From Thamnaconus septentrionalis (lineage: Eukaryota; Chordata; Actinopteri; Tetraodontiformes; Monacanthidae), in NCBI GenBank assembly GCA_009823395.1, contig CM020509.1, positions 9,146,001 through 9,210,000 on the forward strand: a stretch of 64,000 nucleotides of DNA. The letters run 5' to 3'. Below are positions 1 to 12,837 of this stretch, piece after piece. Below the pieces are notes generated by a model. The model did no database searches and had not been told where the DNA came from. It worked only from the letters and a program-made list of their open reading frames with translations. How positions within the stretch are numbered: the stretch's first letter is position 1; each line of letters begins with the position of its first letter. A program made the translations under genes and the position numbers.

Positions 1-10
1 GCATCTAATG

Positions 11-201
11 CCATGCAAGTCTATGGGGTCAAAAGTCAACTTTGTCCTAGAGACATGGGGCCACTTGCAGGTTCATCGGGATCCCTCAAGACACAGCCAC
101 GTCAAATTTGGGGCTTCTAGCCCCAAATTTGGGGTAGGTGGGGCATGAAAAATTTTCTTCCTCCAAGGTGGAGCGTGACAGAGAAAGTTTGAGAACCACT
201 G
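11..201 (+). mobile_element. Short non-autonomous mobile element, copy 1
   Basis: The 191-bp segment starts CCATGCAAGTCTATGGGG and ends AGTTTGAGAACCACTG. The same two ends recur at 33681-33768. It is flanked by near-identical 8-mers, atctaatg (3-10) and atctaacg (202-209), which look like a target-site duplication. The right end resembles hAT-type termini, but the left end is not its inverse, so the class is uncertain. A perfect 13-bp hairpin occupies 103-131. No coding capacity. Confidence 0.7.
103..131. repeat. Perfect 13-bp inverted repeat with 3-base loop
   Basis: Arms at 103-115 and 119-131 are exact reverse complements around TCT. It lies inside the mobile element copy at 11-201 and is absent from the second copy. 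Confidence 0.9.
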
Positions 202-211
202 ATCTAACGAC

Positions 212-3200
212 ACCCGAAAACATTTCGGGAGACTGACTTGGTAACCAGGTTTTTTGATAAATGTCAGTCCCAGAATAATATTTTCTTAATGTCGTCATCG
301 GGCTAAGACAAACAGTCTTTCCGAAGACTCCTGAGAGCATCTTGACAGATCAGAGACATACCTGCAGGGCACCGAAGTGACTCACGTTGTCGTCTGTCTT
401 CCCTGCATGTGTGCGTTTGTGTGGTGCATGTATGTGTCTTTCTATTCTGTTGCATACCCTTGATGGTCTGTTTGCTATGAGGACATTTTTGCTGATCCAC
501 ACAAACTTTACCACTGACATTAAGGGTGAAAATGTAAGTAAAGAGGCAATGTATGAATTAAGGTGAGGGTTAAAAGGACTCAAGTTAAAGCTGGGCTGCA
601 CTAAAGACTGGAAAACGAATGTGAGTCAGCGCAGAGCCCTCACAAAGATAGAGAACCAAGTGCGTGCGTGCAGGCGTTGGTGTTTTGTCACACTGATCAT
701 CCATGCGGAAAAAAGAGGTTTGGGCGGCTGTCGACTCTGCGGTCGCATGACAGCCCGTGAAGCAAAGTGTCGCCTTCCCGGCCGGGTCGGATCAGACCTC
801 TGACGACCTCTCCACTGGTTCTAAGAAGATGAAAAGCGTGGCGCGGTTCCCCCGTTCGGCGGCAAATTGTTTCTCTAAGTGCTCCGGGTCAAAGGAGAAC
901 TGTCGGCTTTCAGCCACACATCCTCCAGCAGACGGAGCCCGCCGAGTGTCACCCAGCCGTCAGGGCCACGCTTGATGAGACCGCAGGACTTCTCCTACTC
1001 CCGGACAGCTGCTGTGATGTTTTTGCTCTGTTCTGGATTTATCGGAATGTTTTTGCGCTTCAAAACGGAGCCACCGAAGTAAACCCCTTGAACTCCTACG
1101 GCAAGTGGACACTTTAAATTTTTCTCTCAAGTTGTTGACATCCGACGCTGTTAAAAATATGATTCGCCCAAAACAATAGGAAACATTCCAGACTGAATCC
1201 TTGCTCCACGAAAATGTTTAGATCTCGGCGGTGCAACACAATAGGCAGATTTTTCGTGGCGCTGTCACATAAATTTGCGTGCGGGCCAGGGCCGCTTGTT
1301 TTGAACTTAATACGTGACGGAAGAGAGGTTCCTTCGGACACTGGACCCGTGAATCCTTTACCGCCGTTCCTTCATGCTCCTGTAACAACAACTGAAAAAA
1401 AAATATGGATGGATCCTGGAAGCTAGCGGCTAGATTTTCTCTGCATCACCCTGTCGCTCCCCAGAGAGGACACTTGAGGAGGGCCAGGATGGAGTTAACG
1501 GTTCGTATCCAGAGTCGGCCCCCTCATCAATGTGTAACGTTGTAATGATGGGAAAGTTATGACCCTGATAATATTATCCTACGGCCCGGTGCACTCACTT
1601 TGTTCCTCGCCCACGAGTTAAAGCTAATGTGGCTAAGCCGCGCGGTGTATAGAATAATCCTCCAGGAAGTCTTGGCTCGCTGACAAGTGGCTCGAGTTCA
1701 GAGGGAGGCGCAAATTCCCCGGACATTATTGTCATTTTCCCTCCCAGCCTTTTCCTTGTTTTCTTTTTTTATGTTTAAAAATTACAGTAAACCACAAACA
1801 CATGTACAGCCGAGAGGAAACGCCAAATCATGCCGCTGCGTCTCTCGTTTTCTACATGTCAGTCCCATGCAAGCTCTCCATTTTTCCTCCGGCGGCTCCC
1901 CCTATAGTTTGTGTTTGCGCTGCCTCTGTTTTTACGACTACTCCAGTGATCCGTCGCCGCCGCTGTTGTTAACACAGCTGAGGTGCATTACGCAGGCTGT
2001 TGTTGCTGCCTTCTACCTGGCCCCAGCCTCGCGTCTGCCGTCCTGGCGGGTTTGCTGGCCGACGCAGATGCACAAGGCACGGCCGCGGGCCCCCGAGCCG
2101 GAGTTAATGACGACTGTGACCTCTGTAAAAAGTTGTCGCTACGGCCCCCCCGTGTCCAGTTGTCCCTCATTAAACCAAAGGCGGGATTTGTGTTCCTTGA
2201 AAGGCCAAATGCCAATCTGGCAGTCGACTGTTGATGCTGCCTGGTGGGAAGATGGTTGATTGGGCATTATTTATAAGACAAAACTAATTCTAACCCTGCA
2301 GTAGAAACACTAAGACTAAGACTGAGTGATAAAGCAGGATGCATAAAAACAGCCTCAGTTTCAGAAACTCAAACTCATCATTGACTTTCATTCTTTTTAA
2401 TTTGCCCTTCTTTCAAACTTCTCTTCTTTGAAAGTCTCACAGTTCTTTCTTGCTTCCTATGTGTACAACAAGGTGACAAGCAGATGCAGTTCCTGCTAAA
2501 ATATCATCAAAGATGTGGAAGGAACAGAAACCTGTCAACAACATCCTGCCACTCTTGGATCTAACGCCTCGCACACCCGCACCGCCGTTAAACCATCGAC
2601 TTGTTGCTGCAGACGAGAGCCACGGCATAAAGTACAAAGGAGGAAAAGGAAAAACTCTCAGACCTTTTTCAACACCTGGCGGTTGCACGTGTGCCTCAGT
2701 GGCCGTGTCCCCGCACGGATTCCGTGTGATTTAATTGAGTGTATGGAGCTGAGGTGGTTGTGCGGCGGCGGAGAGCTGCTTAATATCCGTCACATTGGGT
2801 TTGTCGGCCGGTTCTGCGGGCTTTGTTGGTGGTACGGTGTGACAGCCAGCTGCACTTGAGGTTTCTTTTTTTTATGATGTGGCAGAAATGTATTCAGGGT
2901 CTCTGTGCCAAGAACAACCCAGATGTTAATCCTCTGGTCTCCACTCTGATGGTATAAGTCGGTACCAACGGCAAGGAGCGCCGCATTCTTCCACGTCCTT
3001 CCAATCTGTGAATCGCTGCATTTCCTCTTTCTCAAGCTAGCGGATGTTTGGAGTCGGACACTTAATATCCGCGGAATGCGGCTCATCATTTTTTTTTTGA
3101 CCGTCTTTTTCCACAGGACAAACCAAAGATAGACGACTTATTTTACCCCTTAGCCCCCCCACCATCTACCCCCACCTCACCCCCACTCCTCTCCCATACA

Positions 3201-4000
3201 CCAGCAGCAGCAGCAGCAGCAGGGAAGTCCTGATGGCAGGCGGTGACACACATTCCAACCGCAGCCAACAGGACCGGAGCCACGCTCGCAGACGGACCTT
3301 GAACTCTTCAAAGGGAAGCGTCTGGCTCTGCGGCAGTGCCCGGCTGGTGGCTCTCGGCCCGCCTGGCCACAAACTGTAACTCTAGAGCCTCATTGTCACG
3401 CTCCATATCCTCCCAGCGACCCCAAGCCCAATTATACAGCTGACCCGGGCTTGATGATATAACCTTGGGGCGTCTTTTGGGGGTCTGCTGGGGCTCAGGG
3501 GTGCACGTCTTGTCTATCACGACATGTCAGCTCCGAGCGTTAACCAGACACTTGCCTGAGTGGTCCCGGTGGGGGGTTTTGAAGAGGTAGACTTCAGCGC
3601 CAGCGTTTCACACTGCCCCCCCCCCCCTCTGTACGCAACATAATTACAAAGCAACATGTGTGGTAAACATGTAATTCATGGTGGAGATGATGAGAGTGGC
3701 TGCTGGTGACATCACGAGTGCATGTCTTGCATGCACAACAGCTAAACTGAAACCTGTTGATTGGAGCAAAAATATTAATTTGAGTTTCACAAGGCACGGA
3801 ATTCTCTTTGCCTATGTTTGCTTAACAGTTATTATCTCCAGCCTGATGATACATTCAGAAATGAGAACAGCTATTTTTCTTGACTTACTCCACTAATTTT
3901 AATGTGTGTGCTGAAACACTGGGAAAATTAGCCCTTGGTGATGTCACAAATGACACAGTTATCTCCTTTACTGCTGTGGTTCAGTTGGTCAAGCGGGCCG
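212..4000. other. Intergenic DNA, no gene seen
   Basis: Reading frames here are short and carry no recognisable domain or paired splice sites. It contains a CAG run (3201-3222) and a C homopolymer (3616-3627). Confidence 0.6.
3201..3222. repeat. (CAG)n trinucleotide repeat
   Basis: About seven uninterrupted CAG units, not in a recognised reading frame. Confidence 0.9.
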
Positions 4001-4004
4001 CGAA

Positions 4005-4079
4005 TAGATGATGGAAGGTACTGTGAAGGTGCTGGAAAGTGCTATGTAAGTGCAGTCCATTTACCATTTACCATTTACA
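4005..4079 (+). mobile_element. 3' tail of a SINE/LINE-type retroelement
   Basis: The phrase GGAAAGTGCTATGTAAGTGC followed by CAGTCCATTTACC and three ATTTACC-type repeats matches the tail I know from common fish retroposons (consensus like AAAGCGCTATATAAATGCAG). Only the 3' end is clear; the left limit is approximate. Confidence 0.55.
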
Positions 4080-5118
4080 CCAGGTTACTGACACCTCAGC
4101 CAGGTGTGAACCCTTCCAAACGTGGATGGTCAAAAACCGCATCAGTTTTAAGTGACCATTTTTTTGTGATATGCAAACAGAGGCTAATTTTTATTTTATT
4201 TTTCAAAGAAATTATCTCTCAGGGCTGCTCCAATGGAGTCAACCATGAAAAATTAAGTTATGGAAATGGATTTGAAATGGCAACTTTACAGATTGTAAAG
4301 CAATGTAAATGCTGACAGAATCAATGTACCTTTACTGGATCCAGTGGCCAGAACTGGTGGACTATGTAAATGTGGCGCTCATGCAGGCTGAATCTCAAAA
4401 AGCGTCTCGACATATCCATAGTCTCCGTGCATGCTCAGCAGCTGCGATGCATTAATGTGCAGCGTGCTTAGCATGCAGTATAGGTTGCAGAGAGGCTACC
4501 TGTCACTGGCGAAGCCTTCCTTAATGGATCAAGAGTTGATTTACGTTTTCCGAAGCCGACGCGCACGCTGCAGCGAATTCATTCTCATGACGATTCAGCT
4601 GACGGTTAAGGTTATCGCGCACAGCAGTCGGGCACACGTTTCTGGAGCTTTAGGCCAGTTTTCTGCTGCTCCGAGGAAAAACTGCCAAACAACAGTGCTG
4701 ACTGGGGTAAAACATGAAGGAAATATTGTGAATAAGAGTATAGCAGTTGGCAGATTCCTGGTCTTGGTTTGTTTACCTGGACTATTGCACAAAATGACAT
4801 TTTGTTTCTTAAGATGGACGAATGTAACTACGCTGTTCATTTAATGTTTTTTTGGTTAATTTCTGACTTTTCATTCGGTGCCTGAATCAGATTTTGGATT
4901 TCAGACTTGCCTTCCCAAATGAATTTCCCCCTTTATAATAAATGACCTTTAGGAGACAAGAAGCCTTAAGAAGCATTTGAATTGTACCCACTGAGTCTGC
5001 AGTTTCATTGGTCATAAGAAAATAAAGATAAACAGTTAAAAGAAAAACCCTTCCAACTCACCTAATAATTTGAACTAACTATGCCAAAGTAAAGAGACAC
5101 GACTCTGCGTTTTTCTTA
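4080..5118. other. Intergenic DNA, no gene seen
   Basis: AT-rich stretch with a 137-codon open frame (4431-4844) of no recognisable family and no coding support; probably chance. Confidence 0.55.
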
Positions 5119-5950
5119 AAATAAGATTTTTAATATTACTTATTATCATAAAGATATATTTACACACTTTACAGAAATAGAAAATAAAAACACAAAGCTA
5201 CGCATGAAAGGAAAAAAATAAAATAAGTACTCCAAGAGCTAAAGCTTATCTTTTATAAATTAGAAACCAAAAGTTCAAATATGTACACAGTATTTCAACC
5301 ATTATCTGATACACGTGTATTTATTTATTTATTTATTTATTTATTTATGTCATTTATTTTTGCCCAGTTCAACATCAAAACAGAGACAGGGACTGTACAT
5401 TTGGCCTGGTGAGTAATATGAGCACACACCATAAACAGAATATTAAGTTTTCAGGAGTAATACATTGTCGTTGGATGGAATCTGCTGGAGGCCTAGTAAC
5501 ACTGTTAGGACCACGGTTGCGATGGCGTGTAAACCTATGGACTGCGTCTCTCCTTGGATTGTTCTGCTGTTCTGGTTAGATAAATGGTGAATGGGTCGCA
5601 ATCAAGGCGGGAGGGGCCTGTGCTATTCTGGGTGGAGGAAGTCTCATTTGGAGGCTTTGGGATAATGACGCGTCTTAGTCACTTCCCATGGGAGATAAAA
5701 TCTAGTTTTCCTTTGGATTGCCCAGCCAGTGGAAATGTGTGAATGCGCTGGATTGAGTATCAGCCACTTCATCTTGCAGACACCCACTCTGAAGGCCAAC
5801 ATGATGCAGTTTGATGGGCTCTTGAGATTCACAGAGCAAAATCATGGAATGTGTTTTGCGTGCAGACTCTGTTTCCAGTTCCACAATGAGCGACAATTTG
5901 CAAGGAATTTTATCGGGGGGGAGAGGACGGGGATATCCCCATAACATAAA
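5119..5950 (-). other. Candidate apln 3'UTR exon (exon 3)
   Basis: Read on the minus strand, this stretch becomes steadily AT-rich and ends in ATTAAA (5129-5134) followed within about 30 bases by T- and GT-rich sequence, the look of a vertebrate poly-A site. A long AAAT repeat (5318-5348) lies inside. It sits on the correct side of exon 2, but I could not pin down a convincing acceptor; a weak TTTTACAG is present upstream near 6050. It could equally be ordinary AT-rich intergenic DNA. Transcript data would settle it. Confidence 0.3.
5318..5348. repeat. (ATTT)n tetranucleotide repeat
   Basis: About eight ATTT units. If the minus strand is transcribed as apln 3'UTR the RNA reads AAAU, so this is not an AUUUA-type instability element on that strand. 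Confidence 0.9.
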
Positions 5951-5970
5951 AACATTGTGGTTTTTATGTT
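5943..5970. repeat. 11-bp inverted repeat beside a 12-bp palindrome
   Basis: Arms 5943-5953 and 5960-5970 are exact reverse complements with a six-base loop. Directly to the left, 5929-5940 is the perfect palindrome GGGGATATCCCC. Confidence 0.85.
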
Positions 5971-8900
5971 GTTTCGTTATATCATGGTTGTATCTACTCT
6001 TGATTGGGTAACAGAGGTCAGTGGCAAAGCTAATATCCTAAAAGCCGCTGTAAAATTACTCTAATCTCTGTCACAGCTTCTCGAACATGCCCAGCCAAAT
6101 TTGTTTGGATGGCAAAAAACAAAGGGGGGAGAGAAAGAACTAAAGACAAACGGGGCGAGTTCTTGGAACAAATGTTCTTTTTACCAGGAAAACATGCTAA
6201 CAAGTGCATAGGAACATTACTCAGGCCTTGTGATGGTCACAGAGAAGAGGAACCGGAGAGGAAAACATTGAAGGGGCAGGAATCGTTTCTCTTGTGTAAG
6301 CCTTTGCTGGAAAGGACCATTAAGCAAAATGGTTTGGCTCCCCCAGCATAATGTATTGGTTTACCATTTCAGTTTGAGCCTGGACGTGCTTGTCCTTCCA
6401 CACCGCAAGGCCCATTAACCTGATGTGCAGGGCAGGACTGAGGGCTATCATCGACGAGAAAAGAACGCCTGAAAGCTTTCACGTGTCCATGACATATTGT
6501 GCTGCAGACTACTTCTCTATTTTGTTACATCCACAAAAGATACAGCTTCTCACACTGTATTTAAAAAAGGTAAGCTTTGGACAACCAGCTAGACAAGAAT
6601 CAGACAAAAACAAAATTGTCACAATACACTGGAAAAATCATTCCATACCAAGAGATTCCTGTTTTTTTTCAGGGTGTGTTTTTTTTTCCAGCAGCATAAT
6701 GGAATTGCAAAAAAGTGCAGCCTTGCGAGCCCATGCAGAGAAGTCTTGGAGCAAAGCCACGTGTGTCTTGTTGGGACTGGTGGACACCGGAGGCTTTGGA
6801 TCAATGGGATATTTGGCTTTTTAATTTCTGGATTTGGCTGATCACCCAGACGGTTGTTCAAAAGCGCACGTTACATAAACATTGGTTTGCTCCGGTCTCT
6901 GAGAGGGCAGCACGGCTGGTGCAGATGGTGAGGATACATTCATGAAGAACAGTGCGGATACAGACGTTTCTCGGCTCCGTATATCAAAAGAAGAAGAAAA
7001 AAAACTTCTGAGATGGGGGTGGGGGGGATATTGATTTGAACCCCGCTTGCCATGGCCTAGCCTACTTCCAGCGTCCCGACTCCTGCAGCTCTGAGTTTCC
7101 ATTCCCAGCTCAAATCTCCCCACCGCCTTCCCCCAATAATACATGAGACATCCTGAGCAAAGCTGTCTCACTCCCAAGGAGCATTAATATAATCTACATC
7201 TCTGTCTGAGAGGGTATGAAAAAGTAATGGCGGAACTGAAATTATTACTCTTCACAGTGCCCGTAGGATTTAATACATTTTTCATCAGGGTGATCTCGGC
7301 TGGGTGGATTTTCACCACTGTGCTTTTTCCAGATGCAGCCTCTCACGCCGGGACAGAGAAGCCTCCACATTTGATTATAATATTTGCATGAGACATGGCG
7401 AGAGGGAAAAACGCGTTGAAATCTGGGTTAACCTGTCAGTCGCTTAAAGGGGCTTTTAGCTGACCTCAAATTCTGAGTGTTTGCTGATTGAATGGCGGTG
7501 GGCGAGGGGAAAAAACGTTTGAAAGAAATAAAAAGTGAGTGAAAAAAGAAGAAGAAAAGCAGCTGGGGAGCTGCTCTCTGCGCCCAGTACGCAGAGAGAG
7601 GTGGCTGCTCTACAGGTTACGATCCTTTATAAGTTATATGGGCACGCACTGAATCAGCAGGGGTCAAAGTGTTGGGAAGGAGAAGGGGGAGGGGAGGGTG
7701 TGGTTTCAGTCTAAGCCAATTTACCAATGAGCTCAGACTAAGTGGCCCTGGCCAGCCTTGGGGAGATCCATCTGAGAAAGATTAACTGGAGGATTTAATG
7801 AGCGTAATGATCAAAGCCGCGACCACCTGTGCTGTGGAAGGGCACACCAGAGAAAAGGCAACTGTGCCCAAAAGTAAGGTAAGGTGAGGGGGAACTAGAG
7901 GGAACTCGGCGTGGATACATGGCTATATTAGCGAATACATATGTCGAGAGTACAGAGAGAGTACTACTATATGAAAATAAACTTGTTATAGGTCTAGAAT
8001 GTGTTTGACTTTTGAGTTTCTTTTTCTCCCCGTTAAATAAATGCACAAAATAGACTCCTCTAGTACAAGCCTCTATCACAGCACCCTGAGAAACAAAAAA
8101 AGAGGATAAAATACTTAAATACAGAGATAAACAGGAAATAGTAAATATTCCAACGTGATGATATGAAGGCATAGCATTTCTCCAGAGACATATCGGTCAG
8201 CCGTATGCTCTCGTGGCGGGCCGCTGCTCATAGTTCTGTCCTTAATTCGTCTCATGGGGGGATTTGTCTGTTTGTTTTGAAATGCATAACGTGTTGGTGT
8301 AGCGAGACTTGAAAACGAGAGGTAATGTGTTTCTCCCTAACCTTTTTTCTTTCTTTTTGAGCGTTCCTTCATCTCTGGCAGCATTGTGACGGAGGTGATT
8401 ATTTGGCACTTCATTAAAAGGCGAGCTGGCCTGTCAGTGGGGGCAGACTGGCCCCGCCTGTTAACAGTCGTGTAGAGCAGCTGCGCTGGGCAGCCTTATG
8501 GTGAGAAGGCTGGATGGGGATTGGGGACAGGACTGGGATTGGGATCTGGGGGTCAAAGGAATCCGAGGCGGGACACCTTACAGTCACCTTGAGCTCACTC
8601 CTTTAAAAACCCTTCCGAGGCGTTAATGAGTTCAGAAACACCAAGATAGCTTTGGATTAGAGGAAGGAATGGTTCTGTCACATGGTTTTGACGACGTGTG
8701 CTGTTCTCAGTGCAACGACACCTCGCATGCTGATGTACAAAAGCACCATTGATAACGCTAATTGAACAAAGGTCGCAAGTTCTCCTTGCCGTTCAAACTC
8801 AAAACCTGTTTTGTGTGCTGCACAGAACGTGTTTTCCGCTATACTGCAGGACCTCTGCGTTTTAACCTTGGTAGCTTCCCAGTCACAGAACCGCTTGCAG

Positions 8901-11900
8901 ACCCTTTGAGAGGCTGCGCGGCGGTGGGATCGGTGACTGTCGGCAACCTTGGAGCTGAGAGATGGGAACTATCGCGTTGAGGAGAAGTGACAGATGCTTT
9001 AAGACTCGGGTCGTTTTTGAACCAGGCTCCCTCTCCACCACATGTCATGCAAAGTGTGTGAGACACTCAGAGAGATCGTCACATATGGGCTGAATGAAGC
9101 GAATGAGGAGGGGAATTGATAAAGGGGAGAGGATAAACAATAAAACAAACAAAAATAAACCAAAACCAAAAAATAAAACACTTGGGAGAAGACAGAGATC
9201 GGTAAGTCGTGAGGGGAGTGAGAGATAGAGAGAGAGAGACAGAGAAACAGAGTCTAATAGCTCGGGCTCCAGACCCCGCCCACCCCCATTTCCCCGCCCT
9301 CCCCAACCCCCCTTGAACGCCTCCCGATAAAACTGAGGGTGAGTAGCTTGTCCTGATTTCTAATTTGTTTTTTTTTGTAGTGGACAGAGTTGCTTGAAGA
9401 ACCAGCAGGTTGCTATGGACATCACTCTTCAGGCTGGGCGTAGCGCAGGCCTCTTCGATGCAAAGGCTCCCCGAGGCGAAGGAAGAGCATAGAAATCAGA
9501 GACCTGGGGGACGGCGCTCAAAGCAGTGTCTGCAAAAACAGAGAAGAGAGATTGGTGCTATCAGCGTGTGCCATCACTGTTCCTGCAGACATTTCAATTT
9601 CCTCTCCAATATGGATGCCCCTCGGGTGGAGCTCCCTCCGTTGCGCTTGAACAACTAGCAAACGGTGAACAAAAGGTTTCGCGGAGGCGTGTTCAAGCCA
9701 ATTTTCATGGTCCGCGCTAGGAAAGTAACAAAAACAGTCGTCGGCACGGAATGCAGGCCCGGCGCTCGGGGACACTGGAGCACTTCTTAGCTGGGAGGGA
9801 GCCTTTTATCTTCCCCCAGATGGTATCTGCCGCACTCTTGTACGATAATTTCCAACTTTTCACATGACTAGCGCAGCGGGCCTTTGTGGCAGAACAACAA
9901 GGTTCATTCATCGATAAGAGCCTGCATTGGTTCCAACATGACATATTTTTGTGTTCGTGTAATGCCCGGAGAAATGTATGGCACATCTTTCTGATCTCCA
10001 CTGGGTTCCATTGTGTTTCTTGTCATCCTTTGTGGATTTTTTTTTTTTTTTTTGGTTCTTCGGGATGATGTCAGGGCAAGAGTGTCTTGAAGTCCTACTA
10101 TGTCTCAGAGTGAGAGCATGGGAAGATCTGCAGACCGACTCTGAGATGTTTTGATGTTTTTTTTTTTTTTTTTTTTAAAAAGACTCATTCAGTTAACTTA
10201 CTCACACTCAAGGTCTCGAGGGGTTTTGGTAAATTGCCTGCGGCATTAAATCTGTAACATCCCGTCGTCTTTCAGCCTGTCACTGGCATGGCTCACATCC
10301 AGCAGATTTTAAGAGCTTGTTCAGATCTGTGATTTCTCTGATACTTAAAAAAAGGATGACCTGGGTCACAATGTTTCTTCTCAGAGTGGCCCTGCATCTG
10401 GAATGTGTAACAGTGAAAAGGCAAAAAAAAAAAAAAAAAAAATGCCTGGGTTGTCTGGGGCAATCAAAGAAGAGCTGCTTTTTACATTGAAACGGGGATA
10501 TGTCACTTTAGAGTAAAGAGTCGGCAGACAGACACTTTACAGTAGTTCATAGTTCTTTTTCTTTGACTTTAACAGCGTAGTTCTAACGTTGTTCTAAGTG
10601 GACCGGCTGACTACCCTCCACTGGTGGTGATGGTGGTGGTCTCTATTGAACTGCAGCTTTGATCGTGTAAATGCTTCTCCAGCTGCTTTCAGAATAGCAA
10701 CCACCGTCAATGGCTCCAACTGATGGAGGCTGCAGCTGAGTGGGACAGAACCATGCAGGGTCGCGGCAGAGCTGCTTTTTGTGTGTGTTTGTTTTTTTTG
10801 TTAGATGCAGCGGGGTACTTAGAAATTGTAAAAGGAGTTTGGGCTTTTAAGTCCTCGGCCAACTTGTTCAAAGGCTGGAACACTGTTACTAGAAATAATT
10901 TGAACTTTTTGCCCAGTTTACATTGTGGCCAGTTTGGTGTAAACCGTCCTGGGATTCAAGGCAGTTTTGACTCGGTTGAGTTTCTCACAACACTGAATGG
11001 TTCACTTATCTGTCAGATATGTTCCACATGTTTAGCTTGGATCCCATCGAAAATGAAAATGAATAGGGCCGTCCCTTTTCAAAAATACCAAAAAACTGTG
11101 ACGCTATTGTGTGACCAATGAGCATCTTTGAAAGGTGCTGCTTTTTACCATCAGTGTAGTCATTTGATAACAATTCTATGGCTCCTATTGGTGGATTGGA
11201 AATTAGAAACCAATTTTTTTAAACTGAATAATCCTCAGTCCGTCTGAATGGGACCACAGCTCGTTGTGGTTGCAATTTACTGCAGCCATACAGTGGTGGT
11301 CACTGCACTAATGTCATTTCTATCACAACTTCCCCCATTAAAAACACAAAGATGAGTAAATGTATCTGTCTAGTCCTGGCGGACTGGGTGTATCTGCCAG
11401 CCAGACGAGTATTAAACTCTGGAAAGGGAAATGCAACTTGTCTAAAAGGGGGAAACATGTGTGTTGTGGCGTGTGTGTGGTTGCAGAAAAAGGCATTATG
11501 ACTCACAGAGCCGCTTGCTTTGCTTCACAACTTCCCAAAGCTCTTCCTAATGTGTGGCCATACTCCTGGCGCTGAGCACAAGTTGTGTCTGATTAAGTCG
11601 CACAGAGGATTGCCACATTTTTTTTTTCCTCTTTGGTTTGGCAAGCCGAGGAAAGGCTGCGGACCTATATTAAGGCCAGGCTACACTTCACCCCTTTACA
11701 GCCGGCTGAATCCCAAAGGAGGTTCTCAACCTTTCAAAAACACAACGATGATCTATAATTCACTATAGATGGTTTTTAACTTGAATGGCTTCCTTCAACA
11801 AAGGATCTCCCAGAACTTCCCCCGACACTCTGGTTGCAACCACGTCTCACTCCGGCGTAATTTATGAAGGCACTCTGGCGAGTCAGGCTGGTATTGTTAG

Positions 11901-12825
11901 CGCCTCCCGCTGAGACGCTGAGTTTTTACCGAGGCGCCCCGTCTCAGGGCATCTGGGAGGGACATATGAAAGCGCTCCTCACTTCCTGATGCAGACGGGA
12001 ACGCGGTGGCTTCGCCGCCAGGGGGTCCCCTAATCTGTGTATGCTGAAAACACGATCGCAGTGGAAGCGTGTTTTAGCTTCTCAATGAACCCCAAAATTG
12101 TTTTCATTGGAATGTAGCGAGTTTATTCTGGCACGGCGCAGAAAACTGAACCCGAAAAGGTGCAAACTGAAAATATTTTCTGTGTGTGTGTGGATGAAAA
12201 GAACAGCGAGTCAAACGTTCCGTCACGAGAAAATTAGTTTCCACCCCCGGACAAAGTATTATCTTTGTGAGAGGCTTTTAATTGACTTTCTCAGATGGGA
12301 ACAGCTGGACGGAGCCCAAAGGTTTTTGGCTTCCTATCTATAACCCCATACGTGGAATCAAATGACGTCGCCTCAACAAACAGCTCCCTATCTTTCCTCG
12401 GCGGCATGCGAGCCGCTGGGCCGTGGTCCAGCGAGCTGTTGAGACATGCACCTTTTTTTCTTTTTTCTTTCACCCCCAGCGCCAACAATAACATCCTCAT
12501 GTTGCAGCCGAGTCTGGCTGCCGTGCTGCCGAGTTCCCGAGTGTTTCCTGTAAGAGTTTGAACCCGCGGACAGTTTTACAACCTAACTCAATATTCATCA
12601 TCCTTTATGAATTCCTTTTCCTCCCTGCTTACTAGTCAGCATTTATGATTTAATATATTAGTGAGAGCTTTTGCTCGCGTCCTCTGGAGGATCGCAACGT
12701 TCTTGACTTGACAGAAAGTTGGTCCGCCAGGCAGAGCGCAGCTGCTGGATGCTGTTTTAGACGACGTCTTTGATTGTTTTCTTCACCTCTGGCTGCTTTG
12801 AAAGCAAAACCAACAACAAAAAAAA
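5971..12825 (-). other. Probable apln intron 2 or 3' flank
   Basis: No recognised exon lies in these 6.9 kb. It contains a GA-rich run (9219-9239), an A-rich stretch (9130-9180), homopolymers at 10037-10053, 10157-10176 and 10423-10442, and an imperfect hairpin at 7558-7609. Whether it is intron depends on where exon 3 lies. Confidence 0.4.
10157..10176. repeat. Poly-T run
   Basis: Twenty consecutive T. Similar runs lie at 10037-10053 (T) and 10423-10442 (A), giving three homopolymers in about 400 bp. Confidence 0.9.
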
Positions 12826-12831
12826 ACCCAC
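12826..12831 (-). other. Probable 5' splice site just after the apln stop codon
   Basis: Six bases after the TAA stop the minus strand reads AAG followed by GTGGGT, a good donor. In mammals the apelin 3'UTR is split over exons 2 and 3, so a donor here would end exon 2 at 12832 and send the transcript to a noncoding third exon at lower coordinates. The motif is seen in the sequence; its use is inferred. Confidence 0.5.
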
Positions 12832-12837
12832 CTTGCT

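Noticed and set aside
10723..11121. 132-codon plus-strand frame
   Set aside because: Starts in repeat-like DNA next to homopolymers and shows no domain; not supported as a gene.
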